Source: Methanogenium sp. (lineage in GTDB: Archaea > Halobacteriota > Methanomicrobia > Methanomicrobiales > Methanomicrobiaceae). From it: DNA of 57,295 bases. The position numbers and the translations under genes are program-made. Positions 43,852 to 54,065 of this stretch are shown piece by piece (position 1 is the stretch's first letter; each line of letters opens with the position of its first letter). The stretch is taken from assembly GCA_030595665.1 (NCBI GenBank), contig JAUVCV010000013.1, positions 1 through 57,295 on the forward strand, read 5' to 3'. Below the pieces are notes generated by a model that made no database searches, was not told where the DNA came from, and was given only the letters and a program-made list of their open reading frames with translations.

Positions 43852-43956
43852 TATATTTGCACCCTCGGGACGAGGGGGAGAGCCTGTGGACTCACGGACA
43901 ATAGTTCGGGGAATGAAGCAGGAAGCCTCTGGGTCTTTAGCCCAGAGGTAGTTCAC
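43852..43956 (+). ncRNA. Probable omega RNA (reRNA) of the TnpB element
   Basis: Between the tnpB stop and the right end lies a structured stretch: CACCCTCGGGACGAGGGGG can form a hairpin, followed by GAGCCTGTGGACTCACGG and the terminal TCTTTAG-loop hairpin. In this family the omega RNA scaffold covers this region, often beginning inside tnpB, and the guide is the flanking DNA. Here the guide would begin at about 43957 and match the end of PAN2. The 5' boundary is not determinable. Confidence 0.6.
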
Positions 43957-45195
43957 TCAGGCAAACATTGGACTGTCGAACGGGCCGCACTTGGGGTGAT
44001 TTGTCAGGTCAAGGGTAACTTTGTCAATTGCCTTGATAAAATCAGACTGATAGACTATTGTTCGCTCAGTACGAATGGCAAACATTCCTGCCTCCGTACA
44101 GATTGCGCGGAGTTCTGAACCATTCTTTCCGTCTGTCAGTTCAGCAACTTCCCGGAGGTCAACAGTAATGTCGAGAGCCATATTTGCAGAATGTATTTCC
44201 ATAATTGACCGTCGCCCTTCACAATTGGGCAGTGGTATCTCAATGATACGGTCAAAACGGCCCGGCCGCAGAAGTGCATGATCAAGAATATCAATGCGGT
44301 TTGTGGCAGCGACTATTTTTACATCGCCCCGGTTCTCAAACCCGTCCATATCAGCAAGAAGCTGCATCAGGGTCCGCTGCACTTCCCGATCACCGGACGT
44401 GGTGCTTTCACTGCGCATCGCACCAATCGCATCAATTTCATCAATGAATATAATGGATGGTGTGTTCTTTTTTGCCAGTTCGAACATTTCCCGGACAAGA
44501 CGTGCTCCCTCACCGATGTACTTCTGCACCAGTTCTGATCCTACAACCCGGAGGAAATACGCATGGGTTTCATGGGCCACCGCACGGGCGAGAAGGGTCT
44601 TTCCCGTTCCCGGGGGTCCATACAGGAGCACTCCTTTCGGGGGAAGAATACCTACAGATGCGAACAGATCCGGTCGTATCAGTGGTAGTTCAACGGCTTC
44701 TTTTATCTCACGAATCTGTTCTTCCAGGCCACCAATCTCATCGTATGATTCATCGGGAGAATCAACGATTTCCATGCCATAAATCTGGCTGTCAAATGCT
44801 TCCGGTAAAATCTCAACAACCGTAAGTGACTGCTGATTCATCGTGCATCTCACTCCGGGTTTCAAATCTTCAGGTCTCACAAAATTTGATACCCGTACCA
44901 TAAAACGCGGACCGGCACTACTCTGCACAATTACGCGCTGTTCATCAATGATATCAGAAATGGTGCCAATAACAAGAGGGGGGCTTCTTAGTTTCTCAAC
45001 TTCACTTTTTAGTTTTCTGATTTCACGTTCGTAACGGATTTTCTGGTTCTCTACGTTCTTCTTTTCAATATCGAGCTGCCGCACCTGTTCTTTGAACTGC
45101 ATATTTTTCGATTCAAGCGCTGCAATCCGGTTCAGAAGGTACTCTTTCAGGTCTTCATCGCCGATTTTCGCATTTGACACAGAGTTTTCCCCCAT
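43957..45195 (-). CDS. pan: Proteasome-activating nucleotidase (PAN) 2
   Basis: 412 residues from ATG 45195, which has GAGGT seven bases upstream; an upstream in-frame start at 45207 is less likely. Coiled coil about 20-70 ([20 protein letters not shown]), OB domain, AAA+ with [17 protein letters not shown] and [17 protein letters not shown]. The C-terminus reads PMFA, again with Phe in the HbYX tyrosine position. It is about as similar to PAN1 as paralogs usually are, with different N-terminal sequences. Divergent from MBF1 with 58 bp between. The stop codon abuts the TnpB element. Confidence 0.94.
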   Translation of the reverse strand: MGENSVSNAKIGDEDLKEYLLNRIAALESKNMQFKEQVRQLDIEKKNVENQKIRYEREIRKLKSEVEKLRSPPLVIGTISDIIDEQRVIVQSSAGPRFMVRVSNFVRPEDLKPGVRCTMNQQSLTVVEILPEAFDSQIYGMEIVDSPDESYDEIGGLEEQIREIKEAVELPLIRPDLFASVGILPPKGVLLYGPPGTGKTLLARAVAHETHAYFLRVVGSELVQKYIGEGARLVREMFELAKKNTPSIIFIDEIDAIGAMRSESTTSGDREVQRTLMQLLADMDGFENRGDVKIVAATNRIDILDHALLRPGRFDRIIEIPLPNCEGRRSIMEIHSANMALDITVDLREVAELTDGKNGSELRAICTEAGMFAIRTERTIVYQSDFIKAIDKVTLDLTNHPKCGPFDSPMFA

Positions 45196-45253
45196 TTGAA
45201 ACCTCAATTAGGTATATCTGTTCATATGACTATAAATTTGTTTACGATTTGAA

Positions 45254-45745
45254 ATGTCCGACTGTGAAGTTTGCGGCGCATCAATCAGTGGCGAACCAAT
45301 TCTTGTTCAGATTGGTGGCGCTAAGATGTGGGTGTGCCCGAAATGTGCAAAACTTGGTACAGAAATTAAAAAACCACCAGGTGCCAGAATCCCGGGAGCA
45401 AGACCAAAGGTTGGCTCCAGAAAGCCACCGACTAAAAGACCCCGTGATGTTTTTGATATGATGGGGGGAGATATTGTCGATGAGTTCAATGTTCTCATCC
45501 GTGTAGCCAGAATGGCAAAAGGATGGACACAGAAAGATCTCGCGCAGCAAATTAAGGAAAAGGAAAATCTCATCAAAAAAATTGAAACCGGATTTGTCCC
45601 GGAAGACCAGGTACTAAAGAAAATAGGGAAAGTCCTGGAGATTCAACTGATTGAAGCGGTTGATAGTGATATGAAAACATCCGGAACCTCTGCAATGAAA
45701 ACAACGCTTGGAGATGTTATACGGATTAAAAAACAGGGAAGATAA
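45254..45745 (+). CDS. mbf1: Archaeal multiprotein bridging factor 1 homolog
   Basis: 163 residues. Zinc ribbon C4, C7, C28, C31 (CEVCGASI, VCPKCAKLG), a basic linker, then the Cro/XRE-type helix-turn-helix at about 75-130 (LIRVARMAKGWTQKDLAQQI, ENLIKKIETGFVPEDQVLKK). In archaea MBF1 associates with ribosomes rather than acting as a classical coactivator. It is followed after 18 bp by tpiA in the same direction. Confidence 0.94.
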   Translation: MSDCEVCGASISGEPILVQIGGAKMWVCPKCAKLGTEIKKPPGARIPGARPKVGSRKPPTKRPRDVFDMMGGDIVDEFNVLIRVARMAKGWTQKDLAQQIKEKENLIKKIETGFVPEDQVLKKIGKVLEIQLIEAVDSDMKTSGTSAMKTTLGDVIRIKKQGR

Positions 45746-45763
45746 TACTGAAGGTAAAACGAT

Positions 45764-46432
45764 ATGGCAGCTCCATTCATTCTCATAAACCTGAAATCCT
45801 ATACGGAGGGATTTGGGCATAATGCACAGAAAATTGCACAGATTGCAGAACTAATAACGCATGAGAATGATGTCAGAATTGGTCTTGCGCCCGGATATAT
45901 GGACATACATTCATTGCATGTTCACTATTCCCTGCCCGTTTTTGCCCAGCATGTTGACGGTGTTACTCCGGGGGCGCATACCGGGCATATTGTTGCAGAG
46001 GCCCTGAAGGCAGCAGGTGCCACAGGGACGCTGATAAATCATTCAGAACGCCGTCTGACTCTGGCAGATGTTGAAGCAGCACACCGTTCGGCGCGCAATG
46101 CGGGTCTTGAAACGGTTATTTGTACAAATAATGTCGCCACAAGTGGTGCGGCAGCTTTTTTCAATCCGGATTATATTGCCATTGAACCCCCGGAACTGAT
46201 TGGCAGCGGGATTTCTGTATCTAAAGCAGATCCGGGAATCATTGAAAAATCTGTCGAGGCAGTGCACTCTGTGAATGCGACGGTAAAAGTGTTGACTGGT
46301 GCCGGAATCAGTACCGGCGAGTGCGTCAGAACAGCACTGGATCTTGGCACCGATGGTGTGCTCCTTGCATCAGGTGTTGTGAAAGCGAAGGATCCTGAAG
46401 CGGTCCTTCGCGATCTTATATCAAAAATTTAA
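45764..46432 (+). CDS. tpiA: Triosephosphate isomerase
   Basis: 222 residues, the short archaeal form. Catalytic lysine K11 (ILINLKSY), histidine in LINHSERR, glutamate in AIEPPELIG, and phosphate loop GAGISTGE with [11 protein letters not shown]. It interconverts dihydroxyacetone phosphate and glyceraldehyde-3-phosphate in gluconeogenesis. It probably forms an operon with mbf1. Its last four bases overlap the convergent HTH-CBS gene. Confidence 0.96.
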   Translation: MAAPFILINLKSYTEGFGHNAQKIAQIAELITHENDVRIGLAPGYMDIHSLHVHYSLPVFAQHVDGVTPGAHTGHIVAEALKAAGATGTLINHSERRLTLADVEAAHRSARNAGLETVICTNNVATSGAAAFFNPDYIAIEPPELIGSGISVSKADPGIIEKSVEAVHSVNATVKVLTGAGISTGECVRTALDLGTDGVLLASGVVKAKDPEAVLRDLISKI

Positions 46433-46983
46433 GACAGACGGCGTATGCAGTCGTGCTTGGTTATAACACCAACCACTTTTCCCTTATCCATCACAAGGAC
46501 GGCGTGATGGTTTTGGAGACTGTGAACAATTGGTTCTATTTTTTCAGACGGCGAAACGGTGGGAAATCCTTCTTCCATGATGTCTGTTACCGTATTTTTC
46601 ATCGAATGGTGAATCATTTCGTTTTCCATAGCACCTATTATCGCTGATTCGGATACGCACCCGATAGGGACACCGTTTTTTATGACCGGAACCTGTGATA
46701 TGCCATATTTTTCCATCACATCCACGGTATTTTTAATTGATTCTTCCGGAGATATGCTGATAACAGGACGGGTCATAATATCGTCCGCAGATGGATATGA
46801 TGTCTCAGATTCATTTAGAACGGCAACAATCCGGCGGAGTGTGCTTGCACGGGGATCAACAGTCCCTGCTTCTATCCGTGCAATCATTGACTGTGAAAAC
46901 CCCGCCTGGATTGCAACAGCTGATTGTGTCATGCCCGCCTTGATACGTTTTTCCCGAATCTCACCAGATGTTGGAATCTGCAT
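46429..46983 (-). CDS. XRE-type HTH regulator with two CBS domains
   Basis: 184 residues from ATG 46983 ([20 protein letters not shown]); the upstream open frame to 47043 adds 20 unlikely residues. HTH at about 8-58 ([20 protein letters not shown]), then CBS 1 ([20 protein letters not shown]) and CBS 2 ([20 protein letters not shown]). CBS pairs bind adenine nucleotides or SAM and would modulate DNA binding. This matches the archaeal XRE-2CBS regulator family (COG3620-like). Targets unknown; it could control itself or the neighbouring tpiA. Confidence 0.9.
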   Translation of the reverse strand: MQIPTSGEIREKRIKAGMTQSAVAIQAGFSQSMIARIEAGTVDPRASTLRRIVAVLNESETSYPSADDIMTRPVISISPEESIKNTVDVMEKYGISQVPVIKNGVPIGCVSESAIIGAMENEMIHHSMKNTVTDIMEEGFPTVSPSEKIEPIVHSLQNHHAVLVMDKGKVVGVITKHDCIRRLS

Positions 46984-47055
46984 ATTATTATTATAGGTGA
47001 TAATCCCTGAAAATAATATGCCCTTAGATGATATTATTCTCATAAAATCTCATGC

Positions 47056-47595
47056 TTATTCCTTGCGATATAACCCAAGGCGCTGAATTAGATAATCATA
47101 GAGATGCTCTTCCATTGCCTGTTCATCCATTGGTGATGAACAGACAGCCACACCGTATAGCAGCATCAGGGCGGTATCAAGCATGTATGCATCCCGGACA
47201 TCTGCCTTTTCTTCAGGAAGCAACACAGCCAGCCATTTGAAGCTGTCTTCATCGAATGCATACTCTGTGTCATCACCGGAGATTATTGGTGAGTCCTCTT
47301 GTGAGGGATCGTGTCCTTCCCAGTCAAAACTTGATTTGATGGTTACCTGTTCAGGCATATTCTGCATTGCATCACTCCGTACAATCAGGACAGCACATGC
47401 GAGAGCCTCAGGAATATGGTCTGTATCTTTCAGGAGCCCCAACACCTTATCCGCCTGTGTAACAGCCCGATCATATAATCCCATCCTGTGTCCGATAAGC
47501 ATTGAAGCAATGGTATGCCCGACTGATTCGTCAGGGAGGGGGCATTCAGTCTCAGTTTTTTTGATATATGCAGAAAAGTAATCTTTGTCATTCAT
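47056..47595 (-). CDS. Hypothetical protein, helical
   Basis: 179 residues, acidic, mostly helical (PDESVGHTIASMLIGHRMGL, YDRAVTQADKVLGLLKDTD; YMLDTALMLLYGVAVCSSPM). No signal peptide, membrane segment or recognised domain. It lies in the same direction as the HTH-CBS gene, 72 bp upstream of it, and just downstream of the RNase P RNA gene on the same strand. No function can be proposed. Confidence 0.68.
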   Translation of the reverse strand: MNDKDYFSAYIKKTETECPLPDESVGHTIASMLIGHRMGLYDRAVTQADKVLGLLKDTDHIPEALACAVLIVRSDAMQNMPEQVTIKSSFDWEGHDPSQEDSPIISGDDTEYAFDEDSFKWLAVLLPEEKADVRDAYMLDTALMLLYGVAVCSSPMDEQAMEEHLYDYLIQRLGLYRKE

Positions 47596-47660
47596 CTGAA
47601 TCTACTCCGGTAATGATACCTTACAGTAAACCAGCATATACTTTTTCAAAATTGATTAAT

Positions 47661-48015
47661 GTGAGTGGGAGTAGTAAGCCCCATTCTGTTTCTATGCGGC
47701 ATTCAGCTACGCGCCATACCCGGGCAGGCCCGGACAGCCCTTTGCCCTGTTCTGGCTTGCACCCGCAGGGTTTCACCGTTCCATCGAATCCTGCCGATCA
47801 GAGCATCAGCGAGTTAACTCAGCACCAGAGGTGCCTTCTCGCCACCAGCATAACTGGTGGCTCAGTCGCATCATCGCTAACGGCAGGGCGTGTCGTTTCT
47901 GTGTCAGAGCCGTGACTCTCGCCACCCGCACTTGCATGCGGCTACGCGTCCGGTTGGTGTGGGGACTTTCCTCAGCAGCATTTCATGCCACCGTCAGCCA
48001 CACACTCCCTCTCCT
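47661..48015 (-). ncRNA. rnpB: RNase P RNA, archaeal type
   Basis: The minus strand has the universally conserved block GAGGAAAGTCC (complement of 47963-47973) near the 5' end, and ACAGAA followed by GGGGCTTAC near the 3' end (about 47689-47672). The ends can pair as helix P1 (GAGUG with CACUC). Length of about 355 nt fits type A archaeal RNase P RNA, the catalytic RNA that removes tRNA 5' leaders. Exact ends are estimated. The promoter is the AT-rich stretch at 48033-48043. Confidence 0.9.
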
Positions 48016-48024
48016 ATTAATATC

Positions 48025-48045
48025 GTATCTTGCAATATATATGGG
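48025..48045. promoter_or_regulatory. Shared promoter region of rnpB and the AMMECR1 gene
   Basis: TGCAATATATATGGG (48030-48044) supplies, on the minus strand, a TATA-like box (CATATATATTG) about 25 bp before the expected rnpB 5' end. The same bases contain the start codon of the divergent AMMECR1 gene at 48041. Only about 25 bp separate the two genes. Confidence 0.55.
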
Positions 48046-48616
48046 CATGGAAGGGATCAGCAGAGAAGAGGGTGCGACGGCGGTGAAACTCGCACGAACT
48101 GTTCTTCAGGAGAACATTGGCAATGATACATTGCCGGAGGTGTTCATGCCGGATTCATTCAGCGAAAAACGCGGTGTATTTGTCACGCTGAACCGTAACG
48201 GCGAGCTTAGAGGCTGCATTGGGTATCCAACACCAGTGCTCCCCCTATCGGAAGCAATACCCGGCGCCGCATTATCCGCCGCACTTGACGATCCGCGTTT
48301 CCCAGCCGTACGCGCTGAAGAACTACCAGAAATTTCAATAGAAGTCACGATACTGACACCCCCTGTTCTTGTTTCTCTCCCTCCGGAAACGCGCCCGGAG
48401 GCAGTAACTGTCGGAAAACACGGGCTGATTATTTCAGGATACGGAAGAACCGGCCTTCTCCTCCCCCAGGTGCCGGTTGAATACCACTGGGATGCCATGA
48501 CATTTTTAGATCAGATCTGCATAAAAGCAGGTCTTCCTCCCGGAACATGGAGAAGAGATGATACGGAACTATACACATTTGAAGGACAAATATTTTATGA
48601 GGAGGAACACACGTGA
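48041..48616 (+). CDS. AMMECR1-domain protein
   Basis: 191 residues from ATG 48041 (a second ATG at 48047). The frame continues upstream to 47831, but that part is the complement of RNase P RNA. AMMECR1 motifs: [68 protein letters not shown] and [20 protein letters not shown] with YTFEGQIF. The biochemical role of the family is unsettled; genomic links to RNA modification and radical SAM or MEMO proteins are known. Its stop overlaps the tgtA start (GTGA). Confidence 0.93.
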   Translation: MGMEGISREEGATAVKLARTVLQENIGNDTLPEVFMPDSFSEKRGVFVTLNRNGELRGCIGYPTPVLPLSEAIPGAALSAALDDPRFPAVRAEELPEISIEVTILTPPVLVSLPPETRPEAVTVGKHGLIISGYGRTGLLLPQVPVEYHWDAMTFLDQICIKAGLPPGTWRRDDTELYTFEGQIFYEEEHT

Positions 48617-50061
48617 TCACTTTTGAGAGCCAGCATAAAGATATCTGGGCGAGAACAGGGAAACTCAGAGTCGGCGATAAAATTGCAAAGACCCCCCTGC
48701 TTCTTCCGGTAATAAATCCCCACATCCAGTTAATCCCTCCTGAAGAGATGGAGAAGATGGGTGTTGAAGCACTGATAACAAATGCATATATCTTCAGTAA
48801 AAGTGAGGAGTTCCGCGAACGGGCAATAAATGAAGGCCTTCATTCCGTTCTCGGATTCAATGGCATTATCATGACTGACTCAGGTGCATTTCAGCAGTCA
48901 GTGTATGGTGACGTAGCATTTTCAAATAGTGATACGGTCCGGTTTCAGCGCCAGATAGGAAGTGAAATTATTGTTCCTATGGATCTTGCTACCCCGCCTG
49001 ACAGGGATCATGAAGGGGCAGAAAAGGAACTTTCTGTTACAATGCAGCGGATTCGTGAAGCGATGGAGATAATTGACGATGGCCACCTGGCAGCACCGGT
49101 GCAGGGCGGAATTCATCCTGATCTCCGGAAGAAGGCAGGAGAAGAGGTCCGTGAAACAGGGATAGTATTCTGTCCCATTGGCGCTGTCGTGCCACTCATG
49201 GAATCATACCGCTATCGTGATCTCGTCACCGTTGTGATGGCAGCCAAACAGACACTGTCCCCCGGCGCATGTATCCACCTTTTCGGCGCGGGGCATCCAT
49301 CGATGTTTGCCCTTGCTGCAGCCATGGGCTGTGATGTCTTTGATTCTGCTGCCTATGCACTCTACGCCCGCGAAGGACGATACATGACACCGTCCGGAAG
49401 CTTTAAACTGGCTGAACTCAGCGAACTTCCCTGTGCCTGTGAAGTCTGCCGCTCCCATACGGCACGTGAGCTTCAGGCATCACCGGATAAAGAGAAACTG
49501 CTTGCCAAACATAACCTTCTCGTCAGCCTTGCAGAGATTGCACGCATCAGACAGAGTATTCAGGACGGCACCCTCTGGGAACTCGTTGACGAACGCTGCA
49601 GAAATCACCCCCGCCTGCTTGACGGATACCGGGAACTGCTGAAATATACCGATGTTCTTCTGACCCGCGATTCCGTCTCAAAACGGAGATTCTTCTACCG
49701 GGGAAGTGAATCCTGCAAAAGGACAGAAGTAATCCGGTATCATGAGATGATCCCGCGTTTCTCTGTCGGAGATGCCATCCATATCACCCTGAGTGATGAA
49801 GACGGCCCTCTTGACGCAACAACATTCCGGTTTAAACCACCATTCGGCCCATATCCCCACGGACTAAAAGAGACATTCCCTATCGGCCAGAGTGAAATTC
49901 CGGAATGGGATGAAGATATGGTCAAATGCGGTTGTAAAGGCATCATACAACTGATCAATGCAAATCCCGGCATTCCTGTCACCATCCATACGGGTGAGAG
50001 ATGGAACGCAGTAGTAACAGATGCACTAACAAATTTGGAGGAATTATATGAGTTTATTTGA
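48613..50061 (+). CDS. tgtA: Archaeosine tRNA-guanine transglycosylase
   Basis: 482 residues with a GTG start preceded by GGAGGA. Catalytic domain: nucleophile region [56 protein letters not shown] and [20 protein letters not shown]; zinc-site CACEVC. The C-terminal region (from about 360) is truncated relative to enzymes with a PUA domain, because in this lineage the rest is in ArcS. It exchanges guanine 15 of tRNA for preQ0. It overlaps arcS by 14 bp, joining the two steps of archaeosine formation. Confidence 0.95.
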   Translation: MITFESQHKDIWARTGKLRVGDKIAKTPLLLPVINPHIQLIPPEEMEKMGVEALITNAYIFSKSEEFRERAINEGLHSVLGFNGIIMTDSGAFQQSVYGDVAFSNSDTVRFQRQIGSEIIVPMDLATPPDRDHEGAEKELSVTMQRIREAMEIIDDGHLAAPVQGGIHPDLRKKAGEEVRETGIVFCPIGAVVPLMESYRYRDLVTVVMAAKQTLSPGACIHLFGAGHPSMFALAAAMGCDVFDSAAYALYAREGRYMTPSGSFKLAELSELPCACEVCRSHTARELQASPDKEKLLAKHNLLVSLAEIARIRQSIQDGTLWELVDERCRNHPRLLDGYRELLKYTDVLLTRDSVSKRRFFYRGSESCKRTEVIRYHEMIPRFSVGDAIHITLSDEDGPLDATTFRFKPPFGPYPHGLKETFPIGQSEIPEWDEDMVKCGCKGIIQLINANPGIPVTIHTGERWNAVVTDALTNLEELYEFI

Positions 50062-51682
50062 ACGTACAATTCGCGACGGCCCCGGACGGACGGGTAAATA
50101 TACTTCCGGAGAAAACGGTGTGCAAACACCGGGAATCGTTGATCCCAAAGAGATGTTTCCCGATTTATTCAATCATCCATTCGCAAATACCCCGCCTGAA
50201 TTTCCGGATAAAATCAAATGGCCAACGCCCATTCAGTATACCGGAATTCTGAATGCATATGTCGGAGAGAAACCGGATGGAACAGACGATTCTGCGGTAA
50301 TCGTTCCGGGATGCCATACCCTTTTTGACAATCCCCGGAGGTTCACGGAACTTCTGATTGCACTCAAAGACCGGTTCCCCATGGACACGGCATGGTATGC
50401 GCCGGCAAGTGCCCTCCCGTCAAACGCGGCCATCCTCATCTACTGCGGATTTGATCTCTTTGATTACCGTGCGGTGGATTTGATGACGGTGCGCGGAATG
50501 TTCTGCACACAGGACGGCGAATATTCCTATGATGAGGTGCGTGATTCCGGGCTTTGTGGCTGTGAAGGCTGCAAAAACAAAGATCTGAAGCTTCATAACC
50601 GGAACGCACTGGATACCGAAATTGCAACGGCACGCTGGTTCATTCGATCACATGTGTTCCGTGAATTTATTGAAAAGCGGACCCGGAATGCTGCCTGGCA
50701 GGTGGTGGTGATGCGCCTTCTTGACGCTGCACCTGCATACTCTGAACCGATGACACCCATCGCGCGGAGCACCCAATTCTCTGCCAATACCGCTGATTCC
50801 CTGAAACGAACCGAGGTCACACGGTTTGTGGACCGGGTGATTGACCGGTTTATCCCGACCCGCACCGATACGCTGGTTCTCCTTCCCTGTTCAGCGCGCA
50901 AACCATATTCCCTCTCACAGAGTCACCGGAAGTTTTCGTATGCCGTTCAGAACCGGGCACATGAACTGATTCTGACCTCCCCTATGGGGATTGTGCCACG
51001 GGAACTGGAAGCCATCTATCCGGCAGGTCATTATGACATTCCGGTCACCGGTTACTGGGACCGGGAGGAACGGGAATTTATCGCGGCATCTCTTGCACGC
51101 TACTTTGAAAAACACCAGTTTGGGAGAATTATATCTCATCTTGATGAAAAAACGCATGCAATCGCTGAAGATGCAGCGAAACGTGCGGGGGTTGAAATTG
51201 AATCCACCTGTGCAAACGGTCGCCCGACATCTCCTGACTCCCTCCGGTGCCTTGAAGAAAGTCTGAGAGGGGTACGCAAAATATGGCCGGATATGGTCAG
51301 GGGCACATTGTCCTGGCAGTTTGATGCGGATATAGATACCAGTAGACTCACGCTGAAAGGACGTCGCGGCCGCCGTAAGGTGATGAAAGGAAACAACCAG
51401 TTGTTCAGTATCGATGAATTGACCGGACTCCTGCGCCCCACCATGGATGGCTGGAAGATTCTTGGAGACAGGTATCATGTTACCATTGATGACTTTATTC
51501 CGCAGGGTGATGTGCTTGCGCCGGGTATTGTTGGTGCTGACCCTGCCATCCGCGAAGGGGATGAGGTCTTTGTCACCGGTCCGCGAGCTCAGGCAACAGG
51601 CAAGGCGTTCATGGGTGCAAAAGAGATGCTCTCATCATCACGCGGTGTTGCGGTAAAGTTGCGTAAAGTAAAGAAGGGATAA
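50048..51682 (+). CDS. arcS: Archaeosine synthase subunit alpha (ArcS, TgtA2)
   Basis: 544 residues. N-terminal TGT-like domain without the catalytic site, a Cys-rich stretch ([10 protein letters not shown]), core motif [18 protein letters not shown] at about 277-294 with [16 protein letters not shown], and a C-terminal PUA domain ([39 protein letters not shown]). ArcS converts preQ0-tRNA to archaeosine, transferring lysine and working with a radical SAM partner (RaSEA) in many archaea; no RaSEA gene is in this window. Start ATG 50048 has GGAGG upstream. Confidence 0.95.
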   Translation: MSLFERTIRDGPGRTGKYTSGENGVQTPGIVDPKEMFPDLFNHPFANTPPEFPDKIKWPTPIQYTGILNAYVGEKPDGTDDSAVIVPGCHTLFDNPRRFTELLIALKDRFPMDTAWYAPASALPSNAAILIYCGFDLFDYRAVDLMTVRGMFCTQDGEYSYDEVRDSGLCGCEGCKNKDLKLHNRNALDTEIATARWFIRSHVFREFIEKRTRNAAWQVVVMRLLDAAPAYSEPMTPIARSTQFSANTADSLKRTEVTRFVDRVIDRFIPTRTDTLVLLPCSARKPYSLSQSHRKFSYAVQNRAHELILTSPMGIVPRELEAIYPAGHYDIPVTGYWDREEREFIAASLARYFEKHQFGRIISHLDEKTHAIAEDAAKRAGVEIESTCANGRPTSPDSLRCLEESLRGVRKIWPDMVRGTLSWQFDADIDTSRLTLKGRRGRRKVMKGNNQLFSIDELTGLLRPTMDGWKILGDRYHVTIDDFIPQGDVLAPGIVGADPAIREGDEVFVTGPRAQATGKAFMGAKEMLSSSRGVAVKLRKVKKG

Positions 51683-51725
51683 CCCCCAATAATAAAACAT
51701 TATTTATTCTTCCGGAGATGGCGAC

Positions 51726-52565
51726 GTGTATAAAATAGTAAAACGGGATCAGATTGCTGATAATATCTTTGAATTTTGGATCAATGCACCTCATGTTACC
51801 AAAGCAGGGCGTGCAGGACAGTTTGTTGTTCTTCGTATCGATGAAAACGGGGAGAGAATTCCTCTGACCATATCGGCCACCCGTGGGGATGATGTCAGGA
51901 TTGTCTTTATGGCAGTCGGAAAGACAACCCAGCAGCTGGCCGCTATGCAGGAAGGAGAGAGTATCCGTGATGTGGCAGGCCCTCTCGGCATGCCGTCAGC
52001 GGTAAAGAAATGGGGCCACTGTGCGGTAATCGGCGGAGGTGTAGGTATTGCCTGCCTCCCGATTCTTGCACGGGAACTGAAAGCTGCAGGAAATGAGGTC
52101 ACCGGTATTATCGGTGCACGAAATGAAGGGCTTCTGTTACTTGAAGACGAACTCGATGAAGCCTGTGACGAACTCGTTATCTGTACGGATGACGGTTCAA
52201 AAGGACATCACGGATACCCTGCGGATATCCTGAAAGAGATGGTCGCTGACCAAATCCTTGATGCCGTCTGGATTATAGGCCCTGGCATTATGATGAAGAT
52301 TACCTCAATGGCAACAAAGGATAGCGGCATCAAAACATTTGTCAGCCTGAACCCGATCATGGTGGACGGGACTGGCATGTGTGGTTCATGTCGGGTGACC
52401 ATTGCAGGCGAAATGAAATTTGCCTGTGTTGACGGCCCGGAATTTGATGCACACCAGGTTGACTGGGACGAACTGATGAATCGTCAGCGCACCTATACCG
52501 GACAGGAGAAAGAATCTTTGGAGCACTACCATGAACACAAATGCCATTGTGGTGAGCATCAATGA
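51726..52565 (+). CDS. nfnA: NfnA-like/sulfide dehydrogenase small subunit
   Basis: 279 residues, GTG start. Ferredoxin-NADP reductase fold: FAD-binding RIPLTISATR at about 44-53, NAD-binding CAVIGGGVGIACLPILAREL, and a [2Fe-2S] site with cysteines in GTGMCGSCRV and FACVDGPEFD. A histidine/cysteine tail (HYHEHKCHCGEHQ) ends the protein. With NfnB it forms flavin-based NADP/ferredoxin oxidoreductase or sulfide dehydrogenase. It is coupled to nfnB by a 4-bp overlap (ATGA). Confidence 0.9.
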   Translation: MYKIVKRDQIADNIFEFWINAPHVTKAGRAGQFVVLRIDENGERIPLTISATRGDDVRIVFMAVGKTTQQLAAMQEGESIRDVAGPLGMPSAVKKWGHCAVIGGGVGIACLPILARELKAAGNEVTGIIGARNEGLLLLEDELDEACDELVICTDDGSKGHHGYPADILKEMVADQILDAVWIIGPGIMMKITSMATKDSGIKTFVSLNPIMVDGTGMCGSCRVTIAGEMKFACVDGPEFDAHQVDWDELMNRQRTYTGQEKESLEHYHEHKCHCGEHQ

Positions 52566-53914
52566 ACCGTCGACCTGTCAAAGAACGTCTTCAGGATTTT
52601 GATGAGGTTGCAACAGGCCTTTCTGAACAGAATGCAGTACTTGAGGCACTGCGGTGCATGGAATGCCCCCGTCCACTCTGTGTAAACGGCTGCCCGGTAT
52701 CAATTGATATTCCGGGTTTCATCAATGCAATCGCAAATGAGGATTTCAGGAAGGCTGCCCGCATAATTAAAGAGGATAATATGCTTCCTGCCATATGCGG
52801 ACGTGTCTGTCCTCAGGAAGCACAGTGTCAGAGCACCTGTATTCTGGGAAAGAAAGACAAACCGGTTCGCATTGGAGCACTTGAACGGTTTGTTGCTGAC
52901 TGGGAACGGGAGAATGGTGTTGAAGCGCCGGAGACAGCACCTGCAACCGGCAAGCGGGTTGCCGTTGTCGGGTCAGGCCCTGCCGGTATCACGGCAGCAA
53001 CAGAATGCCTCCGCGCCGGTCATGAAGTCACCATCTTTGAATCCCTGCATGCTGCAGGTGGGGTACTGACATACGGTATCCCTGCATTCCGGATGCCAAA
53101 GGACATTGTTCAGTTTGAAATAGAACAGGTCCTCACACTGGGTGCTGAACTGAAACTGAATCATATCGTCGGAAGAAGTGTCCCGGTTGATGAACTGCTC
53201 GCCTATGACGCTGTATTCATCGGCACCGGTGCCGGTCTTCCGTATTTCATGGGAATTAAAGGAGAGAAATTCAGCGGTGTGTATTCCGCAAATGAATTCC
53301 TGACCCGTGTAAACCTGATGCACGCCGATAAGTTCCCGGAGTTTGATACACCTCTCATCCGCGGAAGCAGGGTTGCTGTGGTCGGCGGTGGCAATGTGGC
53401 AATGGATTCTGCCCGTGTCGCCCGCAGGCTCGGGGCAAAGGTATACCTCATTTACCGGCGGCGTGAAGAGGACCTGCCTGCCCGGGAGGAAGAAGTGGCA
53501 AACGCTATTCAGGAAGGCGTGGAGTTTGTCTGCTGTGCAAACCCAACGCGGATTCTGGGCGGGCCGGGAGTGCAGGGAATTAAGTGCATACGAATGGATA
53601 TGTGTGAATGTGACGAGAGTGGCAGGCCTGTCCCCCGCGCCTGCACGGAAGCTGGCAGCACATTCACCCTTGATGTGGATGTTGTCATTGAGGCCATCGG
53701 CCAGGGGCCAAATCCTCTTCTCGCAGGACTTATCCCCGGACTGAAACGCGGCCGTCGCGGCACGATTGAAGTTGATGAGGACGGCCGTACATCCATTCCG
53801 CATGTGTTTGCAGGCGGCGATATCGCAACCGGTGCGGCAACCGTTATCGGGGCAATGGGATCTGCAAAGAAGGCAGCAGCTGCAATTAATAAGATGCTTG
53901 CCGATTCTGAATAA
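52562..53914 (+). CDS. nfnB: NfnB-like/glutamate synthase small-subunit-type flavoprotein
   Basis: 450 residues. N-terminal [4Fe-4S] domain (ALRCMECPRPLCVNGCPVSI, AICGRVCPQEAQCQSTCILG), FAD-binding VAVVGSGPAGITAA, NAD(P)-binding VAVVGGGNVAMDSARVARRLG, and C-terminal FAGGDIATGAATVIGAMGSA. It is the large subunit of NADH-dependent ferredoxin-NADP oxidoreductase or of the archaeal sulfide dehydrogenase; in some methanogens it is annotated as glutamate synthase. Electron bifurcation cannot be proven from sequence. A T-run terminator follows. Confidence 0.92.
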   Translation: MNRRPVKERLQDFDEVATGLSEQNAVLEALRCMECPRPLCVNGCPVSIDIPGFINAIANEDFRKAARIIKEDNMLPAICGRVCPQEAQCQSTCILGKKDKPVRIGALERFVADWERENGVEAPETAPATGKRVAVVGSGPAGITAATECLRAGHEVTIFESLHAAGGVLTYGIPAFRMPKDIVQFEIEQVLTLGAELKLNHIVGRSVPVDELLAYDAVFIGTGAGLPYFMGIKGEKFSGVYSANEFLTRVNLMHADKFPEFDTPLIRGSRVAVVGGGNVAMDSARVARRLGAKVYLIYRRREEDLPAREEEVANAIQEGVEFVCCANPTRILGGPGVQGIKCIRMDMCECDESGRPVPRACTEAGSTFTLDVDVVIEAIGQGPNPLLAGLIPGLKRGRRGTIEVDEDGRTSIPHVFAGGDIATGAATVIGAMGSAKKAAAAINKMLADSE

Positions 53915-53916
53915 TT

Positions 53917-53931
53917 TCTTATTTTTTTTGT
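53917..53931 (+). terminator. T-tract terminator after nfnB
   Basis: TTCTTATTTTTTTTG directly after the stop codon, a typical archaeal T-rich terminator. No gene is seen in the sequence to 54065. Confidence 0.6.
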
Positions 53932-54065
53932 GCCGGAAAGAATGCAGGTCTTTTCTTTCCCGATGGTGTTTTCGTCCGGAAGTGCACGTAAAAAATTAAT
54001 ATTCCAAAAAATGAAAAAAGGAGATAAAATGTATCCTGAAATTCACCGGATTCCTGATTTTACCT

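Larger units (their letters stand above)
42628..43956 (+). mobile_element. IS200/IS605-group TnpB-only element (IS1341 type)
   Basis: A tnpB gene is flanked by two hairpins with the same loop: left stem CCCCTTGG/CCAAGGGG (42643-42650, 42658-42665) and right stem CCTCTGGG/CCCAGAGG (43926-43933, 43941-43948), both with loop TCTTTAG. Such subterminal hairpins define IS605-family ends. No tnpA gene is present, so it must be moved in trans if at all. The right end ...GTTCAC is placed at 43956, directly at the stop codon of PAN2. The left end is less certain; TTTTTAT at 42621-42627 could be the adjoining target motif. Confidence 0.8.

Noticed and set aside
42628-43956. Complete IS605 element with TnpA
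   Set aside because: No HUH transposase frame is present on either strand inside or beside the element.
47831-48040. Upstream part of the AMMECR1 frame
   Set aside because: The DNA there is the complement of RNase P RNA, with its conserved GAGGAAAGTCC block.
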